Shown here piece by piece: positions 42,715-51,328 of a stretch of DNA of 64,000 bases. Location of the stretch: the NCBI GenBank assembly GCA_002898735.1, contig BEHY01000004.1:1-64000 (forward strand), read 5' to 3'. This DNA comes from Candidatus Thermoflexus japonica (GTDB taxonomy: Bacteria; Chloroflexota; Anaerolineae; Thermoflexales; Thermoflexaceae). Under the pieces are notes generated by a model. The model did no database searches and was not told the DNA's origin. It saw only the letters and a program-made list of their open reading frames with translations. The position numbers and the translations under genes were made by a program. The stretch's first letter is position 1; each line of letters opens with the position of its first letter.

Positions 42715-43773
42715 TCAATGGGGTCCTGCTGAAAGCCGATATGGGCGATGGATGTTCGGATGCTTCGTCGGGTCCTCCGGGAGGGAAGAGGGCCACGGGA
42801 AGCTGTGGAAGGGCGTTTGACAGGGAGGTCCGAAGGCGTATTCAACGGTCCGCCCTCGAAGATCCGCGATCACCGACCAGAGGGTGGCGAACCCGGGGCG
42901 GTGCCCGCAGACCGGAACCTCGTGATCGCTCAGGGCCTGGCGAAGGCGTTCCGGGGGTGGCAGATCCGCCCGGGCGATCCCCCCGGCCAGCCGTTCTTTC
43001 CGCCGGATGGAGAACCGTAGATCCCGAGGTCCATGGTAGGGCTGCATCGCCGGATGCTCATAGTGGTTCGTCACGACCAGGACCCCATCCTCCGGGGCGC
43101 GAACGGCGATGCAGAGCGGATGGACCTCCACCGCGAATCCCTCGTGGGGGTCGGCGATCAGGAAATTCATGGGAAGCATATGGGGCATCCGGAAGAGCAT
43201 CTCGACCGCCTCTCCGGCCGATCGGCAGCGCTCCAGCAGGATCCGGGGGATCAGATGAAACGGGATCCCGGGCCGGGGTGGCGGTTCCCCGGCCATCACC
43301 GCGTGCAGAGAGACGAAGAGGCCGGCCTCATTGATCCCATCGTAGCGGCCGCCGGGGACGCTGCCCATCATCCCCAGGGAAGCCAGCCCTCCCTCCGGGC
43401 GCAATCCGATCAGGTCCCTCCGGCGCTGGATCGGCTGGAAGTCGTAGTTCCGTCCCACCCATGTCCCATCGGGGCCCCAGCGTGCCGCGGCGGAGCAGGC
43501 GAACGGGCGGGCGCGCATGGAGGTCCGGCAAACCTGTTGCCAGAGGGATCGGGGATCCAGCCCCTGGGCGGCGGCGTAGCCCTCGTATTCCTCAATCAGA
43601 GGAGGATGCCAGCGGGCCACCAGCCGGCGGCAGGCTTCCGCCAGCCCCGGATCGGGAGGCGGAGGCCACCATGGCGGACGGCGGAACGGTGGGTCGAGAT
43701 GGCCCAGGGCTTCCCCGATGGCTCGATACGAGCCTGCGAGCTCCAGAAAGCGATAGGGCGCGGGCAGGTTCAT
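42715..43773 (-). CDS. C45-family autoproteolytic acyltransferase/hydrolase
   Basis: An Ntn-hydrolase of about 352 residues. The nucleophile is C93 in RPFACSAAARWGPDG, exposed by self-cleavage, followed by TWVGRNYDF. GRYDGINEAGLFVSLH and NFLIADPHEGFAVEV come later, as in acyl-CoA:6-aminopenicillanic acid acyltransferase-like proteins. These act on amide or acyl bonds; the substrate is unknown. ATG 43773 is chosen from the conserved start region; an upstream ATG would add 23 residues. The 228 nt to the next gene on this strand (42487-42714) contain only an AT-rich promoter-like stretch near 42612. Confidence 0.82.
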   Translation of the reverse strand: MNLPAPYRFLELAGSYRAIGEALGHLDPPFRRPPWWPPPPDPGLAEACRRLVARWHPPLIEEYEGYAAAQGLDPRSLWQQVCRTSMRARPFACSAAARWGPDGTWVGRNYDFQPIQRRRDLIGLRPEGGLASLGMMGSVPGGRYDGINEAGLFVSLHAVMAGEPPPRPGIPFHLIPRILLERCRSAGEAVEMLFRMPHMLPMNFLIADPHEGFAVEVHPLCIAVRAPEDGVLVVTNHYEHPAMQPYHGPRDLRFSIRRKERLAGGIARADLPPPERLRQALSDHEVPVCGHRPGFATLWSVIADLRGRTVEYAFGPPCQTPFHSFPWPSSLPEDPTKHPNIHRPYRLSAGPH

Positions 43774-43891
43774 CGATCGGCCCCCATTGCAGGTGGAAGG
43801 CGAACCCATCCAAATGGGGAGGACGGCCAGCGTCCCGCTCATCCGCGGGGGATCGCCGATCGGAATCGGGATGTCTCCTTCGGCATTCCCC

Positions 43892-44833
43892 TCATCGCCG
43901 GGATCCTGGGGCCTCCCGTGGGGTCACCGTGAACGTTCGGATCTGGTTCTGTCGCATCACCTGGACCTCCACCGGGTGCCCCGGAGGCCAGTGGGCCAGG
44001 AACCGGTGCAGCTCCCCCAGGCTCTTCACCGATTGTTCCCCGATCCGGATCAGGATGTCTCCCTCCTGGAGACCGGCCTGGGCCGCAGGCCCCCGCGGAT
44101 CCACCTCCAGGATCTCCAGGCCGGTGGCGGGGGCGGGCCATGCGATGGGACGGATCTGGACCACGATTCCCAGATAGGCGCGGCGGATGCGTCCTTCTTT
44201 AATCAGCAGCGCGGCGACCCATTCCGCCGTATGGCTGGGGATGGCGAAGGCGATGTTCTCCGCGCCCAGGATCGTGGCCACGCACACACCGATCACCTCG
44301 CCCCGGCTGTCGACCAGAGGGCCGCCGGAGTTCCCCGGGTTGAGGGCCGCGTCGGTCTGGATGATATCCTCGATCACCTGCCCCCCCGGGCCCTGGAGCG
44401 CCCGCCCCAGGCCGCTGATGATCCCGGCGGATACGGTGAAGTGGAAGCCCAGGGGGTTGCCGATGGCGACCACCAGCTGCCCCAGGCGGAGGCGGGAGGA
44501 ATCGCCCAGCCGCGCGGCCGGGAAGGTTTCCCCGCGCTCCACCCGCAGGACGGCCAGATCCGTGTAAGGATCCTCGCCGATGATGCGGGCGGGAAAGGTG
44601 CGGCCATCGATCAGCGTCACCTCGGGATCCCGGATGTGTCGGACTACATGGCTGTTGGTCAGGAGATAGCCATCCGGGGTGATGAAGAAACCGGAGCCCA
44701 TCGGCTCCAGCGCCTGGCGCCTCCGGGGGGAGCCGGCCGGCCGGATGCTGACCACCGCCGGGCCGACCTGCTCCACCACCCGGATCACGGTCTGGGAATA
44801 CGCATCCAGCGGTTCTTCTTCGCGCATGGCCAT
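43892..44833 (-). CDS. HtrA/DegP-family trypsin-like protease with PDZ domain, no signal peptide
   Basis: A 313-residue serine protease. The catalytic triad is H62 (LLTNSHVV), D92 (PYTDLAVLRV) and S169 (NPGNSGGPLV). One PDZ domain (about 215-300, with AYLGIVVQ and GLQEGDILIRIGEQSV) follows. Unlike most HtrA proteins there is no N-terminal signal or membrane helix (MAMREEEPLDAYSQTV), so a cytoplasmic or non-classical location is suggested. HtrA proteins degrade misfolded proteins. Lies 32 nt after lipB on the same strand. Confidence 0.9.
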   Translation of the reverse strand: MAMREEEPLDAYSQTVIRVVEQVGPAVVSIRPAGSPRRRQALEPMGSGFFITPDGYLLTNSHVVRHIRDPEVTLIDGRTFPARIIGEDPYTDLAVLRVERGETFPAARLGDSSRLRLGQLVVAIGNPLGFHFTVSAGIISGLGRALQGPGGQVIEDIIQTDAALNPGNSGGPLVDSRGEVIGVCVATILGAENIAFAIPSHTAEWVAALLIKEGRIRRAYLGIVVQIRPIAWPAPATGLEILEVDPRGPAAQAGLQEGDILIRIGEQSVKSLGELHRFLAHWPPGHPVEVQVMRQNQIRTFTVTPREAPGSRR

Positions 44834-44865
44834 GCCCTGCAGGATAGATGGGGACCGCAGGGGGA

Positions 44866-45636
44866 TCAGCAGTGGAGCTCCTGAACCTCCATCAGCGCCC
44901 AGAGGCGCGCGGGATCCACCGGCTCCACCTCCAGCCCGAATACCTTTCCGAAAGAGCGGGCGAGGGCTTCCTGGACCGCCACCATCCGCCGGGCCCGCTC
45001 CCCCTCGTCCTCGGGTTCCCCCCAGAACATCGCCATCGAGACCACGCCCTTATCCACGATGCCGCACGGGACAATGCCGGTGAAGTAAGAGAGATCCGGG
45101 CACACGTTCAGGGCGAAACCGTGCATCGTGATCCCCCGCGCATCCACCCGCGCGCCGATCGCGGCGATCTTGGCAGGGGCCTGCCGCAGATAGGGCGGGC
45201 ACCAGGCGCACCGGCTCAACACATCCGGCTGAACCCATACCCCGGGGGCTCCGGGGATCGTCCCCGCGGCGATGCCGAAGCGGGCCAGGGTCTCCACCAG
45301 CATCTGCTCAATCCGACGGACGAAGGCCACCTTATCCAGACCCAGGGCGGGGAGATCCAGGATGAAATAGCCTACGATCTGGCCCGGGCCGTGATACGTG
45401 ACATCCCCGCCGCGATCGGTGACCACCACCGCAACCCCCCGGCGGGCTCGCTCCACCTCGTCCCATAAGATGTGCTCGGGTCGGGCCGAGCGCCCCAGGG
45501 TGAACACGTGGGGATGCTCCAGCAGGAGCAGCGTATCGGGGATCCGCCGGGCCGCCCGCGCCTCCGCCAGCGCCCGCTGCAGCGCCCACGCGGCCGTGTA
45601 TTCCACCGTTCCCAGCCACGACCACCAGCCTTTCAT
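44866..45636 (-). CDS. lipB: octanoyl-[acyl carrier protein]:protein N-octanoyltransferase
   Basis: LipB of 256 residues, transferring octanoate from ACP to lipoyl domains. It shows LLLLEHPHVFTLGRSA, the DRGGDVTYHGPGQIVGY loop, catalytic K156 (KIAAIGARV) and C191 (FTGIVPCGI), the latter being the acyl-carrying cysteine. Between GVWV and KIAAIG there is an insert of about 16 residues containing C143-A-W-C146, longer than in ordinary LipB. No lipA is adjacent. Confidence 0.93.
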   Translation of the reverse strand: MKGWWSWLGTVEYTAAWALQRALAEARAARRIPDTLLLLEHPHVFTLGRSARPEHILWDEVERARRGVAVVVTDRGGDVTYHGPGQIVGYFILDLPALGLDKVAFVRRIEQMLVETLARFGIAAGTIPGAPGVWVQPDVLSRCAWCPPYLRQAPAKIAAIGARVDARGITMHGFALNVCPDLSYFTGIVPCGIVDKGVVSMAMFWGEPEDEGERARRMVAVQEALARSFGKVFGLEVEPVDPARLWALMEVQELHC

Positions 45637-45922
45637 GCTTCCCCCCTGAGCACCGGCACTCCGGGATATTCCTCCCCTCGAGGGATCTTAATCCGCCGGT
45701 TCTCCCTCGCCAAAAAGCGGAGCTCGCATCCCGGCGGATCGCAGGGCAATTGCCCGCCGCCGTCCTGCAACAGATCCGGGGCTCCCAGAAGGAAGAGGGA
45801 AGCGGCCATCCCATCTCACGGGTGGAAGCTGGGCCGCGCCGGTTCGATCCCGATGCGCCGGAAGATGGTCCCGCCTTCGGCTCGCAATAACGGACCTGGA
45901 GGTTATACGCCCCGTCGTTTCG

Positions 45923-46636
45923 TCACCTGGACCAGGTCCGGCGCACGATCTCCCCGCGACCGCCCAGGGGGCCTTCGGGGCGCCCATTGACGCGCACCTG
46001 AAGCGCCGCAGCGTTCCCCGTTTCCAGTTGCAAAGAGGATCGAGCCTCCCAGGTCCGGGTCTCTCCCGGTCGCAGCAGACCCTGATAGACCACCTGATCA
46101 TCGGCCCGGATCCGCACCCACACGTGCTCGCCGGCCTCCACCTCCAGGCGGAGCGCCGGCGCGGAGGCCGCGGATCCGGGGGTCGCGGTAGCGGACGGGA
46201 TGGGTGCCGCTCCGGGCACGGTAGGGGCCGGCGGAAGCCCCGCCGATCGAACCCGCCATGGCCCGCGAGCCAGCCCGAAGACGCCGGCCAGCAACAGGAT
46301 CACGAGGCCCGCGGTGACGAGGGGGCGCCATGGAAGCGCCGGGCGGGCGGGGATGCGGGTGAGTTCGAACATGGAGGGCATATGGGAAGGTCGGGCCGGG
46401 GGGACGGCCGCTGGCATCCCATCCCATTCGGCCAGGAGCGCCGTCTCATCCAGCCCCAGCCATCGGGCGTAGCGGCGCAGGAATCCGCGCGCATGGGCGG
46501 AGCTGGGGAGGAGCGAGAAGGCCTCGTTCTCCAGCGCCTCCAGATAGACGCGTTTGATCCGGGTTCCCGCGGCCGCTTCCTCCAGGGAAATCCCCCGGGC
46601 TTCCCGGGCTGCCCGCAGCCGTTCTCCGATCCCCAC
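45923..46636 (-). CDS. RodZ-like protein (HTH_25, one TM, DUF4115)
   Basis: A 237-residue protein. HTH_25 domain at 2-70 (GERLRAAREARGISLEEAAAGTRI, then LEALE and RGFLRRYARWLGLD). A membrane helix lies near 106-127, then a Pro/Ala linker and a C-terminal DUF4115-type beta domain (RLEVEAGEHVWVRIRADDQVVYQG ... VRVNGRPEGPLGG). RodZ proteins link the rod-shape cytoskeleton to the membrane. The GTG start at 46636 is 3 nt after the rplI stop, so the two are coupled. No mreB in the window. Confidence 0.85.
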   Translation of the reverse strand: MGIGERLRAAREARGISLEEAAAGTRIKRVYLEALENEAFSLLPSSAHARGFLRRYARWLGLDETALLAEWDGMPAAVPPARPSHMPSMFELTRIPARPALPWRPLVTAGLVILLLAGVFGLARGPWRVRSAGLPPAPTVPGAAPIPSATATPGSAASAPALRLEVEAGEHVWVRIRADDQVVYQGLLRPGETRTWEARSSLQLETGNAAALQVRVNGRPEGPLGGRGEIVRRTWSR

Positions 46637-46638
46637 CC

Positions 46639-47088
46639 CTATGCCTCCCGTTCCACCACAACCTGCACCTGCGCGGTGATCTCCGGCCCCAACCGCACCT
46701 TCACCGGGTGGGTGCCCAGGGTGCGGATGGGGGCCTCCAGCTCGATCCGCCGTCGATCCACCTCCACCCCCAGCTGTTGAGCGATCGCCTCGGCGATCTG
46801 CTGGCTCGTGATCGCGCCGTAAAGCCGATCGCCCTGCCCGGCCCGGGCCCGGATCGTCACGGCGGCTCCCTGGAGCCGGGCCGCCTTTTCCTGAGCGGTG
46901 CTCCGCTGGCGGATCTGGCGTTGTTCGGCGGCCCGACGGGTTTCCACCGCATGGCGGATCAGGCCTTCCGTCGCTGGCGTGGCCAGGCCTTTGGGGATCA
47001 GGAAATTGCGCGCGTAACCGTCGGCGACCTCCTTCACCTCGCCCGCCCGCCCGAGGTTCGGCACATCCCGCAACAGCACCACCTTCAT
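46639..47088 (-). CDS. rplI: 50S ribosomal protein L9
   Basis: L9 of 149 residues with the conserved start [36 protein letters not shown], given here in parts (1-20 and 21-36), and the C-terminal RNA-binding domain ([14 protein letters not shown]). ATG at 47088. It is led by a good sigma70-type promoter and followed directly by the RodZ-like gene. Unusually, it is not next to the rpsF-ssb-rpsR cluster, which lies over 40 kb away. Confidence 0.96.
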   Translation of the reverse strand: MKVVLLRDVPNLGRAGEVKEVADGYARNFLIPKGLATPATEGLIRHAVETRRAAEQRQIRQRSTAQEKAARLQGAAVTIRARAGQGDRLYGAITSQQIAEAIAQQLGVEVDRRRIELEAPIRTLGTHPVKVRLGPEITAQVQVVVEREA

Positions 47089-47140
47089 CGCGCTGATCCT
47101 CCCCGTGGGACTGGTTCGATCCGGATGGGACTCGTGGGGT

Positions 47141-47169
47141 ATCTTATCAGGGATCCGCCGGCTGGACAA
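47141..47169 (-). promoter_or_regulatory. promoter of rplI
   Basis: On the minus strand TTGTCC (47164-47169) and TAAGAT (47141-47146) with a 17-nt spacer, about 50 nt ahead of the rplI start. The rest of the 328-nt divergent region carries the toxin-antitoxin palindrome. Confidence 0.65.
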
Positions 47170-47378
47170 CCGCGATCCAGGGCCCCGGATGTATGATGGG
47201 CCCGCGTGCTGCCGTCCATGTTCTTGCCCGACCTGGACGCCGCACCGCTCGATATCCGGCGGCGGCTGCGGCGGAGATACCGGGCGCACTACCTGCAGGA
47301 CGCTGGAGCAATGGCACCGTTTGTCTCTCAAGGGTGATCCTATCGGAAGACACGGAGTAAAATACATATTCGGATTTC

Positions 47379-47402
47379 GGATGGGTATCGGAATACCCAT
47401 CC
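47379..47402 (+). promoter_or_regulatory. operator-like palindrome before the toxin-antitoxin genes
   Basis: Perfect 10-bp arms (GGATGGGTAT and its complement) around CGGA, ending 15 nt before the antitoxin GTG and touching its Shine-Dalgarno (GGAGGT). Phd/YefM antitoxins usually repress their own operon through such palindromes; it could also act as an mRNA hairpin limiting translation. Confidence 0.6.
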
Positions 47403-47416
47403 ATGGAGGTGCTTCT

Positions 47417-47698
47417 GTGCAGAAAGTCATCGGCGTGACCGAACTGCAGCGGCGCTTCCGGGCCGTGCTGGATGAGGTGGTCAAGCAGGGCGTCTTCTAT
47501 GTGCTCACCCGCGGCAGCCGGCCCGAAGCCGTCCTCATCCCCTATGAAACCTTCCTGCGTTACCAGGAGCTGGAGGAAAAAGAGGTCCTGGCCCGCCTGG
47601 ACCGCCTGCTGGCGCGGCTGGCGGAGCAGAACGCGGCCCGCAGTGACGAGGAAGTGGCCGCGGATGTGGAAGCCGCGCTGGCCGAGGCGCGCCGCTGA
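47417..47698 (+). CDS. Phd/YefM-family antitoxin
   Basis: A 93-residue protein with the Phd/YefM fold start ([28 protein letters not shown] in two parts) and [19 protein letters not shown], followed by a charged C-terminal helix that would wrap the toxin. GTG 47417 follows GGAGGT. Its stop overlaps the PIN toxin start (TGATG). It should neutralise the toxin and repress the operon. Confidence 0.87.
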   Translation: MQKVIGVTELQRRFRAVLDEVVKQGVFYVLTRGSRPEAVLIPYETFLRYQELEEKEVLARLDRLLARLAEQNAARSDEEVAADVEAALAEARR

Positions 47699-48138
47699 TG
47701 CGGGCCGTGGTGGACACAAACATCCTGGTGCGGGCGCTGATTCGGCCCCAGGGCACGGTGGGGCCGGTCCTCCTCCACCTGCGGCGGGGGGACTACACCC
47801 TTCTATACAGCGATGCCACCCTGGAAGAGCTGGTGGTGGTGCTTCACCGGCCGCGCATTCGGGAGAAGTATGGCCTCAGCGACGAGGACATTCGCACCGT
47901 GGTGGCGCTGATCCTTCTCCGGGGAGAGCCCGTCACGCCCCAGGTTCGGATCCGTGCCTGTCGCGATCCTCACGATGACAAGTTCCTCGAGGTGGCGGTG
48001 AGCGGCCGGGCGGACGTCATGGTTAGCGGCGACGAGGACCTGCTCATCCTCTCGCCGTTTCAGGGCATTCCCATCGTGTCCCCACGCGAGTTTCTCAAAA
48101 TGCTCGCGGCCGGAACGGAGGAAGGAAAGGGGCCGTGA
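47698..48138 (+). CDS. PIN-domain toxin (COG1569 type)
   Basis: A 146-residue PIN ribonuclease of a type II toxin-antitoxin system. Acidic active-site residues are D6 (VVDTNILV), E43/E44 (ATLEELVVVL), D94 (DPHDDKFLEVA) and D112 (SGDEDLL). PIN toxins cut RNA, often tRNA or rRNA. Coupled to the antitoxin by a 1-nt overlap. Confidence 0.9.
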   Translation: MRAVVDTNILVRALIRPQGTVGPVLLHLRRGDYTLLYSDATLEELVVVLHRPRIREKYGLSDEDIRTVVALILLRGEPVTPQVRIRACRDPHDDKFLEVAVSGRADVMVSGDEDLLILSPFQGIPIVSPREFLKMLAAGTEEGKGP

Positions 48139-48789
48139 GGCCGTCTCCCCTCTTGGCGATATCGGGCCGGATGGCCGCGGCCGGGTGAGCGAGGTCAATC
48201 CTGGAAGGGGGTCTCGACTGGGCGTTCCAGCGGCGGGAGAAACGTTCGGGCAGGCGGCCGTATCGGGCGGGGGAGCACACAGGTGGCATTCTGTGAGCCT
48301 CGAACTCGGCCAGGGCCACGACCACCCTGGCGGTGGCGAATCTCCTCTTGACAGGAAATCGGGAACGTGCTACATATAGCGCCAAACTTCTGGAGTTGTC
48401 GAGGGCCATGGCTGGGACGCGCGCAACCCCACTCGCTGGCGCGAGGGGCGCTCCGCGATGGCGGATCGCCCAGCGGGTGGATTTCATCTCCTCGATGAAC
48501 ACCTGTATCTGTCCTGAGCGGGGGCAGAAGGCGGCCGCCCGCTTGGGACGTGCGCCCCGCTGAGTGGAACCGACCTCCTTCTGCCTCCGCCTCCTTTCAC
48601 CTCCTAATGGAATCACCCTGGCTCAGATCAGCTCGGCGTCCTCTCCGGCTATCCCTGCCGTTTCGCCCGGATGGCGTTTGCTGTAAACACCCCTGCTCCC
48701 ATTCGGGGGGATGGGGATCGCTCGGGCATCGAGCGATGGCGGCCGTTCCCTATCTCTTTTCCCATAAACCCTGGTCCAGGAGGTTGGTC
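48139..48789. other. 650-nt region without a supportable gene
   Basis: Short frames exist on both strands but none shows a recognisable domain or a start with a convincing Shine-Dalgarno. The main signal is a promoter-like pair at 48348-48376. It may hold a decayed gene, a small RNA or a long leader of the sulfurtransferase gene. Confidence 0.4.
48348..48376 (+). promoter_or_regulatory. strong promoter-like sequence in the gap
   Basis: A perfect TTGACA (48348-48353), 17 nt, then TACATA (48371-48376). Transcription from here would give a leader of about 400 nt before the sulfurtransferase start, or a separate short RNA. Confidence 0.5.
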
Positions 48790-49635
48790 ATGGCGACGTA
48801 TGCGGATCCGCTGGCCCTGGTGGACACGGAGTGGGTGGCGCAGCACCTGCAGGACCCGAAGGTGCGGATGGTGGAGGTGGATTACGATCCGGCCAGCGCC
48901 TATCATCTGGGTCACATTCCGGGCGCTGTGCTCTTCGACTGGCGAAAGGACCTGAACGACCCGGTGCGGCGGGACATCCTGAGCAAGGAGGCCTTCGAGG
49001 CCCTCAACAGCCGTGCGGGGATCTCCAACGACACCACGGTGGTGCTTTATGGGGACTTCCGCAACTGGTTCGCGGCCTTCGCCTTCTGGATCTACAAGCT
49101 CTATGGCCATGGGGATGTGCGCCTGCTGAACGGCGGCCGCAAAAAGTGGATCGAGGAGAAGCGGCCCCTCACCGAGGAGGTGCCCTCCTACCCGCCGGCG
49201 ACCTACCGCGCCCAGGAGCCCGACGCCCGCCTGCGGGCGCATCTTCCCCATGTCCTGAACGTTCTGGGGAAGCGCGGGGTGGCCTTGGTGGATGTGCGCT
49301 CGCCGGCGGAGTTCACCGGGGAGATCACCGCCCCGCCGGAGTATCCCAACGAGGCGGCCCAGCGCGGGGGCCACATCCCCGGCGCGGTGAACATCCCCTG
49401 GTCGAAGGCCCTGAACGACGATGATACGTTCAAGGATCCGGATGCCCTGCGCCGGATCTATGAGGAGGCGGGGGTTACCCCGGATAAGGAGGTCATCACC
49501 TATTGCCGCATCGGGGAGCGCTCCTCGGTGACCTGGTTCGTGTTGCGCCATCTGCTGGGCTACCCCCATGTCCGCAACTACGACGGTTCCTGGTCGGAGT
49601 GGGGCAACACCATCGGCGTGCCGATCGAGCGCTGA
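48790..49635 (+). CDS. thiosulfate/mercaptopyruvate sulfurtransferase (double rhodanese)
   Basis: A 281-residue two-domain rhodanese. The inactive N-terminal domain is followed by a C-terminal domain with catalytic C239 in the loop CRIGERSS, the thiosulfate-type loop, then [11 protein letters not shown]. It transfers sulfane sulfur from thiosulfate to cyanide or thiol acceptors. ATG 48790 follows CAGGAGG. A TusA-like gene lies 60 nt downstream, so the pair may form a sulfur relay. Confidence 0.93.
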   Translation: MATYADPLALVDTEWVAQHLQDPKVRMVEVDYDPASAYHLGHIPGAVLFDWRKDLNDPVRRDILSKEAFEALNSRAGISNDTTVVLYGDFRNWFAAFAFWIYKLYGHGDVRLLNGGRKKWIEEKRPLTEEVPSYPPATYRAQEPDARLRAHLPHVLNVLGKRGVALVDVRSPAEFTGEITAPPEYPNEAAQRGGHIPGAVNIPWSKALNDDDTFKDPDALRRIYEEAGVTPDKEVITYCRIGERSSVTWFVLRHLLGYPHVRNYDGSWSEWGNTIGVPIER

Positions 49636-49646
49636 GGCGAGGCGGG

Positions 49647-49672
49647 GGCGGGCCTCCGGCCGGAGGCCCGCC
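49647..49672 (+). other. intercistronic hairpin after the sulfurtransferase gene
   Basis: A perfect 11-bp stem (GGCGGGCCTCC, 49647-49657, complement 49662-49672) with a 4-nt loop between the sulfurtransferase and the TusA-like gene; no T tract. Confidence 0.55.
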
Positions 49673-49695
49673 CTCCGGAAAAGCGGAGGGAAGCC

Positions 49696-49938
49696 ATGGC
49701 ACGGATCGTGCGGACAGTGGATCTGCGGGCGGGGATCGAGCTGTGCACGGATTCGCCGATCGGCCGGGTTCAACAGGCCCTGGCCGGCCTGGGTCCGGAG
49801 GAGGCGGTGGCGGTGTGGGTGAAAGGTTACGCCGATGAGTTCACCGTCACCGCATGGGCGAAGCGGAACGGATACACCGTCCTGGAGGTGCAGCGGGAGG
49901 GCGAGGAAGCCCGCATCCTGCTCGGGGTATCTTCTTAG
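49696..49938 (+). CDS. TusA-like protein with altered active-site motif
   Basis: An 80-residue protein with the TusA beta-alpha-beta-alpha pattern: VDLRAGIELCTDSPIGRVQQAL, then EEAVAVWVKGYADEFTVTAWAKRNGYTVLEVQREG, given here as fold landmarks. TusA proteins carry sulfur on the cysteine of CPxP. Here C17 is kept but the motif reads CTDSP, so chemistry may differ. It follows a rhodanese gene and may accept or pass on its sulfur. Confidence 0.68.
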   Translation: MARIVRTVDLRAGIELCTDSPIGRVQQALAGLGPEEAVAVWVKGYADEFTVTAWAKRNGYTVLEVQREGEEARILLGVSS

Positions 49939-50086
49939 GTCAGGAATTACGCCGTTGAATTTTCCCTAGGAGGATTTGGGGAGTGGGGCGCTTCCAACGC
50001 CCCACCCTCCTCAGATATGTTCTCGCCATTTTTCATGGCTCAAAGGGTTGCGGAATGGGGCCATCTTCCTCTAAGGGGGGTGAGGG

Positions 50087-50587
50087 GTGAGCGAGATCGA
50101 AGCGCTCCTGCGCAACAACGAGGTCTATGCGGCGTCCTTCGCTTATGGCCACCTTCCGGCCGCCCCCTCCCGGCGGCTGGCCATCGTGACCTGCATGGAC
50201 GCGCGCATCGATGTGCATCGGATCCTGGGCCTGCGGGAGGGCGAAGCACACGTCATCCGCAACGCCGGAGGGGTGGTCACGGAGGATGTGATCCGTTCCC
50301 TGACGATCTCCCAGCGCCTGCTGGGCACGCGGGAGATCATGCTCATCCATCACACGGATTGTGGCATGTTGACGTTCCGGGACGATGAGCTGAAGGATCG
50401 CATCCAGGCGGAGATCGGGATCTGGCCGCCCTTCGCTTTCGAGGCCTTCTCCGACCTGGAGGAGGATGTTCGACAGTCCATCCGCCGGCTTCAGGCCAGC
50501 CCCTTCCTGCCCTACAAGGACGCGATCCGTGGATTTGTTTACGATGGGCGCACCGGCCGGCTTCGTGAAGTTCGGCTGGATCTGTGA
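50087..50587 (+). CDS. beta-class carbonic anhydrase
   Basis: A 166-residue beta-carbonic anhydrase. Zinc ligands C36, H89 and C92 and the catalytic pair D38/R40 (TCMDARID ... HHTDCGM). It interconverts CO2 and bicarbonate in the cytoplasm. The length is typical of the short Rv1284-like (beta-CA clade D) proteins. The GTG at 50087 follows AAGGGGGGTGAGG. Co-oriented with the sulfurtransferase and TusA-like genes but 148 nt away. Confidence 0.9.
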   Translation: MSEIEALLRNNEVYAASFAYGHLPAAPSRRLAIVTCMDARIDVHRILGLREGEAHVIRNAGGVVTEDVIRSLTISQRLLGTREIMLIHHTDCGMLTFRDDELKDRIQAEIGIWPPFAFEAFSDLEEDVRQSIRRLQASPFLPYKDAIRGFVYDGRTGRLREVRLDL

Positions 50588-50648
50588 CACCTGCCATGGG
50601 GCGCAGTTGGCTTCCCCGTGAGGACGTTTGAGGCTGCGCCAGCGCGCG

Positions 50649-50677
50649 TTGACAGGGCTCGCCCTATCGGCTAAAAT
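50649..50677 (+). promoter_or_regulatory. promoter of rpsL
   Basis: A perfect TTGACA (50649-50654), 17 nt, then TAAAAT (50672-50677), giving a leader of about 185 nt before rpsL. The leader contains GC-rich inverted sequence but no feature I can name. Confidence 0.8.
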
Positions 50678-50867
50678 ACACGGTGCTTTTTTGATCTCCA
50701 GGCTCCGGGTTCATCCCCTCCCCCGGGGGATCCCCCAAATCGGGTGTTGCGCATCGGGTCTCCTCCCGGAGAGGGGAGGGAAGGAAGTCTTTCTGCCTTC
50801 TCCATCGGCACCGGGTGGCATAAGTCCTGTCCATCTTAAACCTCAGGATCGCGAGGGATAAAGGAGA

Positions 50868-51299
50868 ATGCCGACCATCAACCAGCTGATCCGCAAGGGG
50901 CGTAAGCCGAAAGTTCGGAAAAGCAAGTCGCCGGCCCTTCACTGGGTGTATAACTCCCTGACCGGGGAGCGCTACTGGGACCCGAAGGGGGCTCCACAGC
51001 GCCGCGGGGTGTGTGTCGTGGTGCGCACCATGACGCCCAAGAAGCCTAATTCGGCGTTGCGGAAGATCGCCCGGGTCCGCCTGACCAGTGGGGTGGAGGT
51101 CACCGCTTACATCCCCGGTGAGGGCCATAACCTCCAGGAGCACTCGGTGGTTCTGGTCCGCGGGGGGCGCGTGAAGGATCTCCCGGGGGTGCGCTATCAC
51201 ATCATCCGGGGCGCGCTGGATGCGGCGGGCGTGGAGAAGCGGCGCCAGGGGCGCTCGAAATATGGCGCCAAGCGGCCCAAGGAGCAGAAGGGCCGGTAA
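50868..51299 (+). CDS. rpsL: 30S ribosomal protein S12
   Basis: S12 of 143 residues. [12 protein letters not shown] start, [19 protein letters not shown] and the decoding loop [28 protein letters not shown] are all conserved. Between SPALH and QRRGVC there is an insertion (about residues 25-44), a feature also found in other Chloroflexota and in many Firmicutes. K at the streptomycin positions is retained (PKKPNS). Gene stands alone: the usual rpsG-fusA-tufA partners do not follow. Confidence 0.97.
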   Translation: MPTINQLIRKGRKPKVRKSKSPALHWVYNSLTGERYWDPKGAPQRRGVCVVVRTMTPKKPNSALRKIARVRLTSGVEVTAYIPGEGHNLQEHSVVLVRGGRVKDLPGVRYHIIRGALDAAGVEKRRQGRSKYGAKRPKEQKGR

Positions 51300-51328
51300 A
51301 GCGTTCTTCGGTGTCGAGGTGAACGGCT

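Noticed and set aside
48095-48616. Minus-strand frame in the geneless region as a decayed transposase or integrase
   Set aside because: A faint RRFATAR-like stretch and an arginine-rich tail are not enough; no catalytic residues or terminal repeats.
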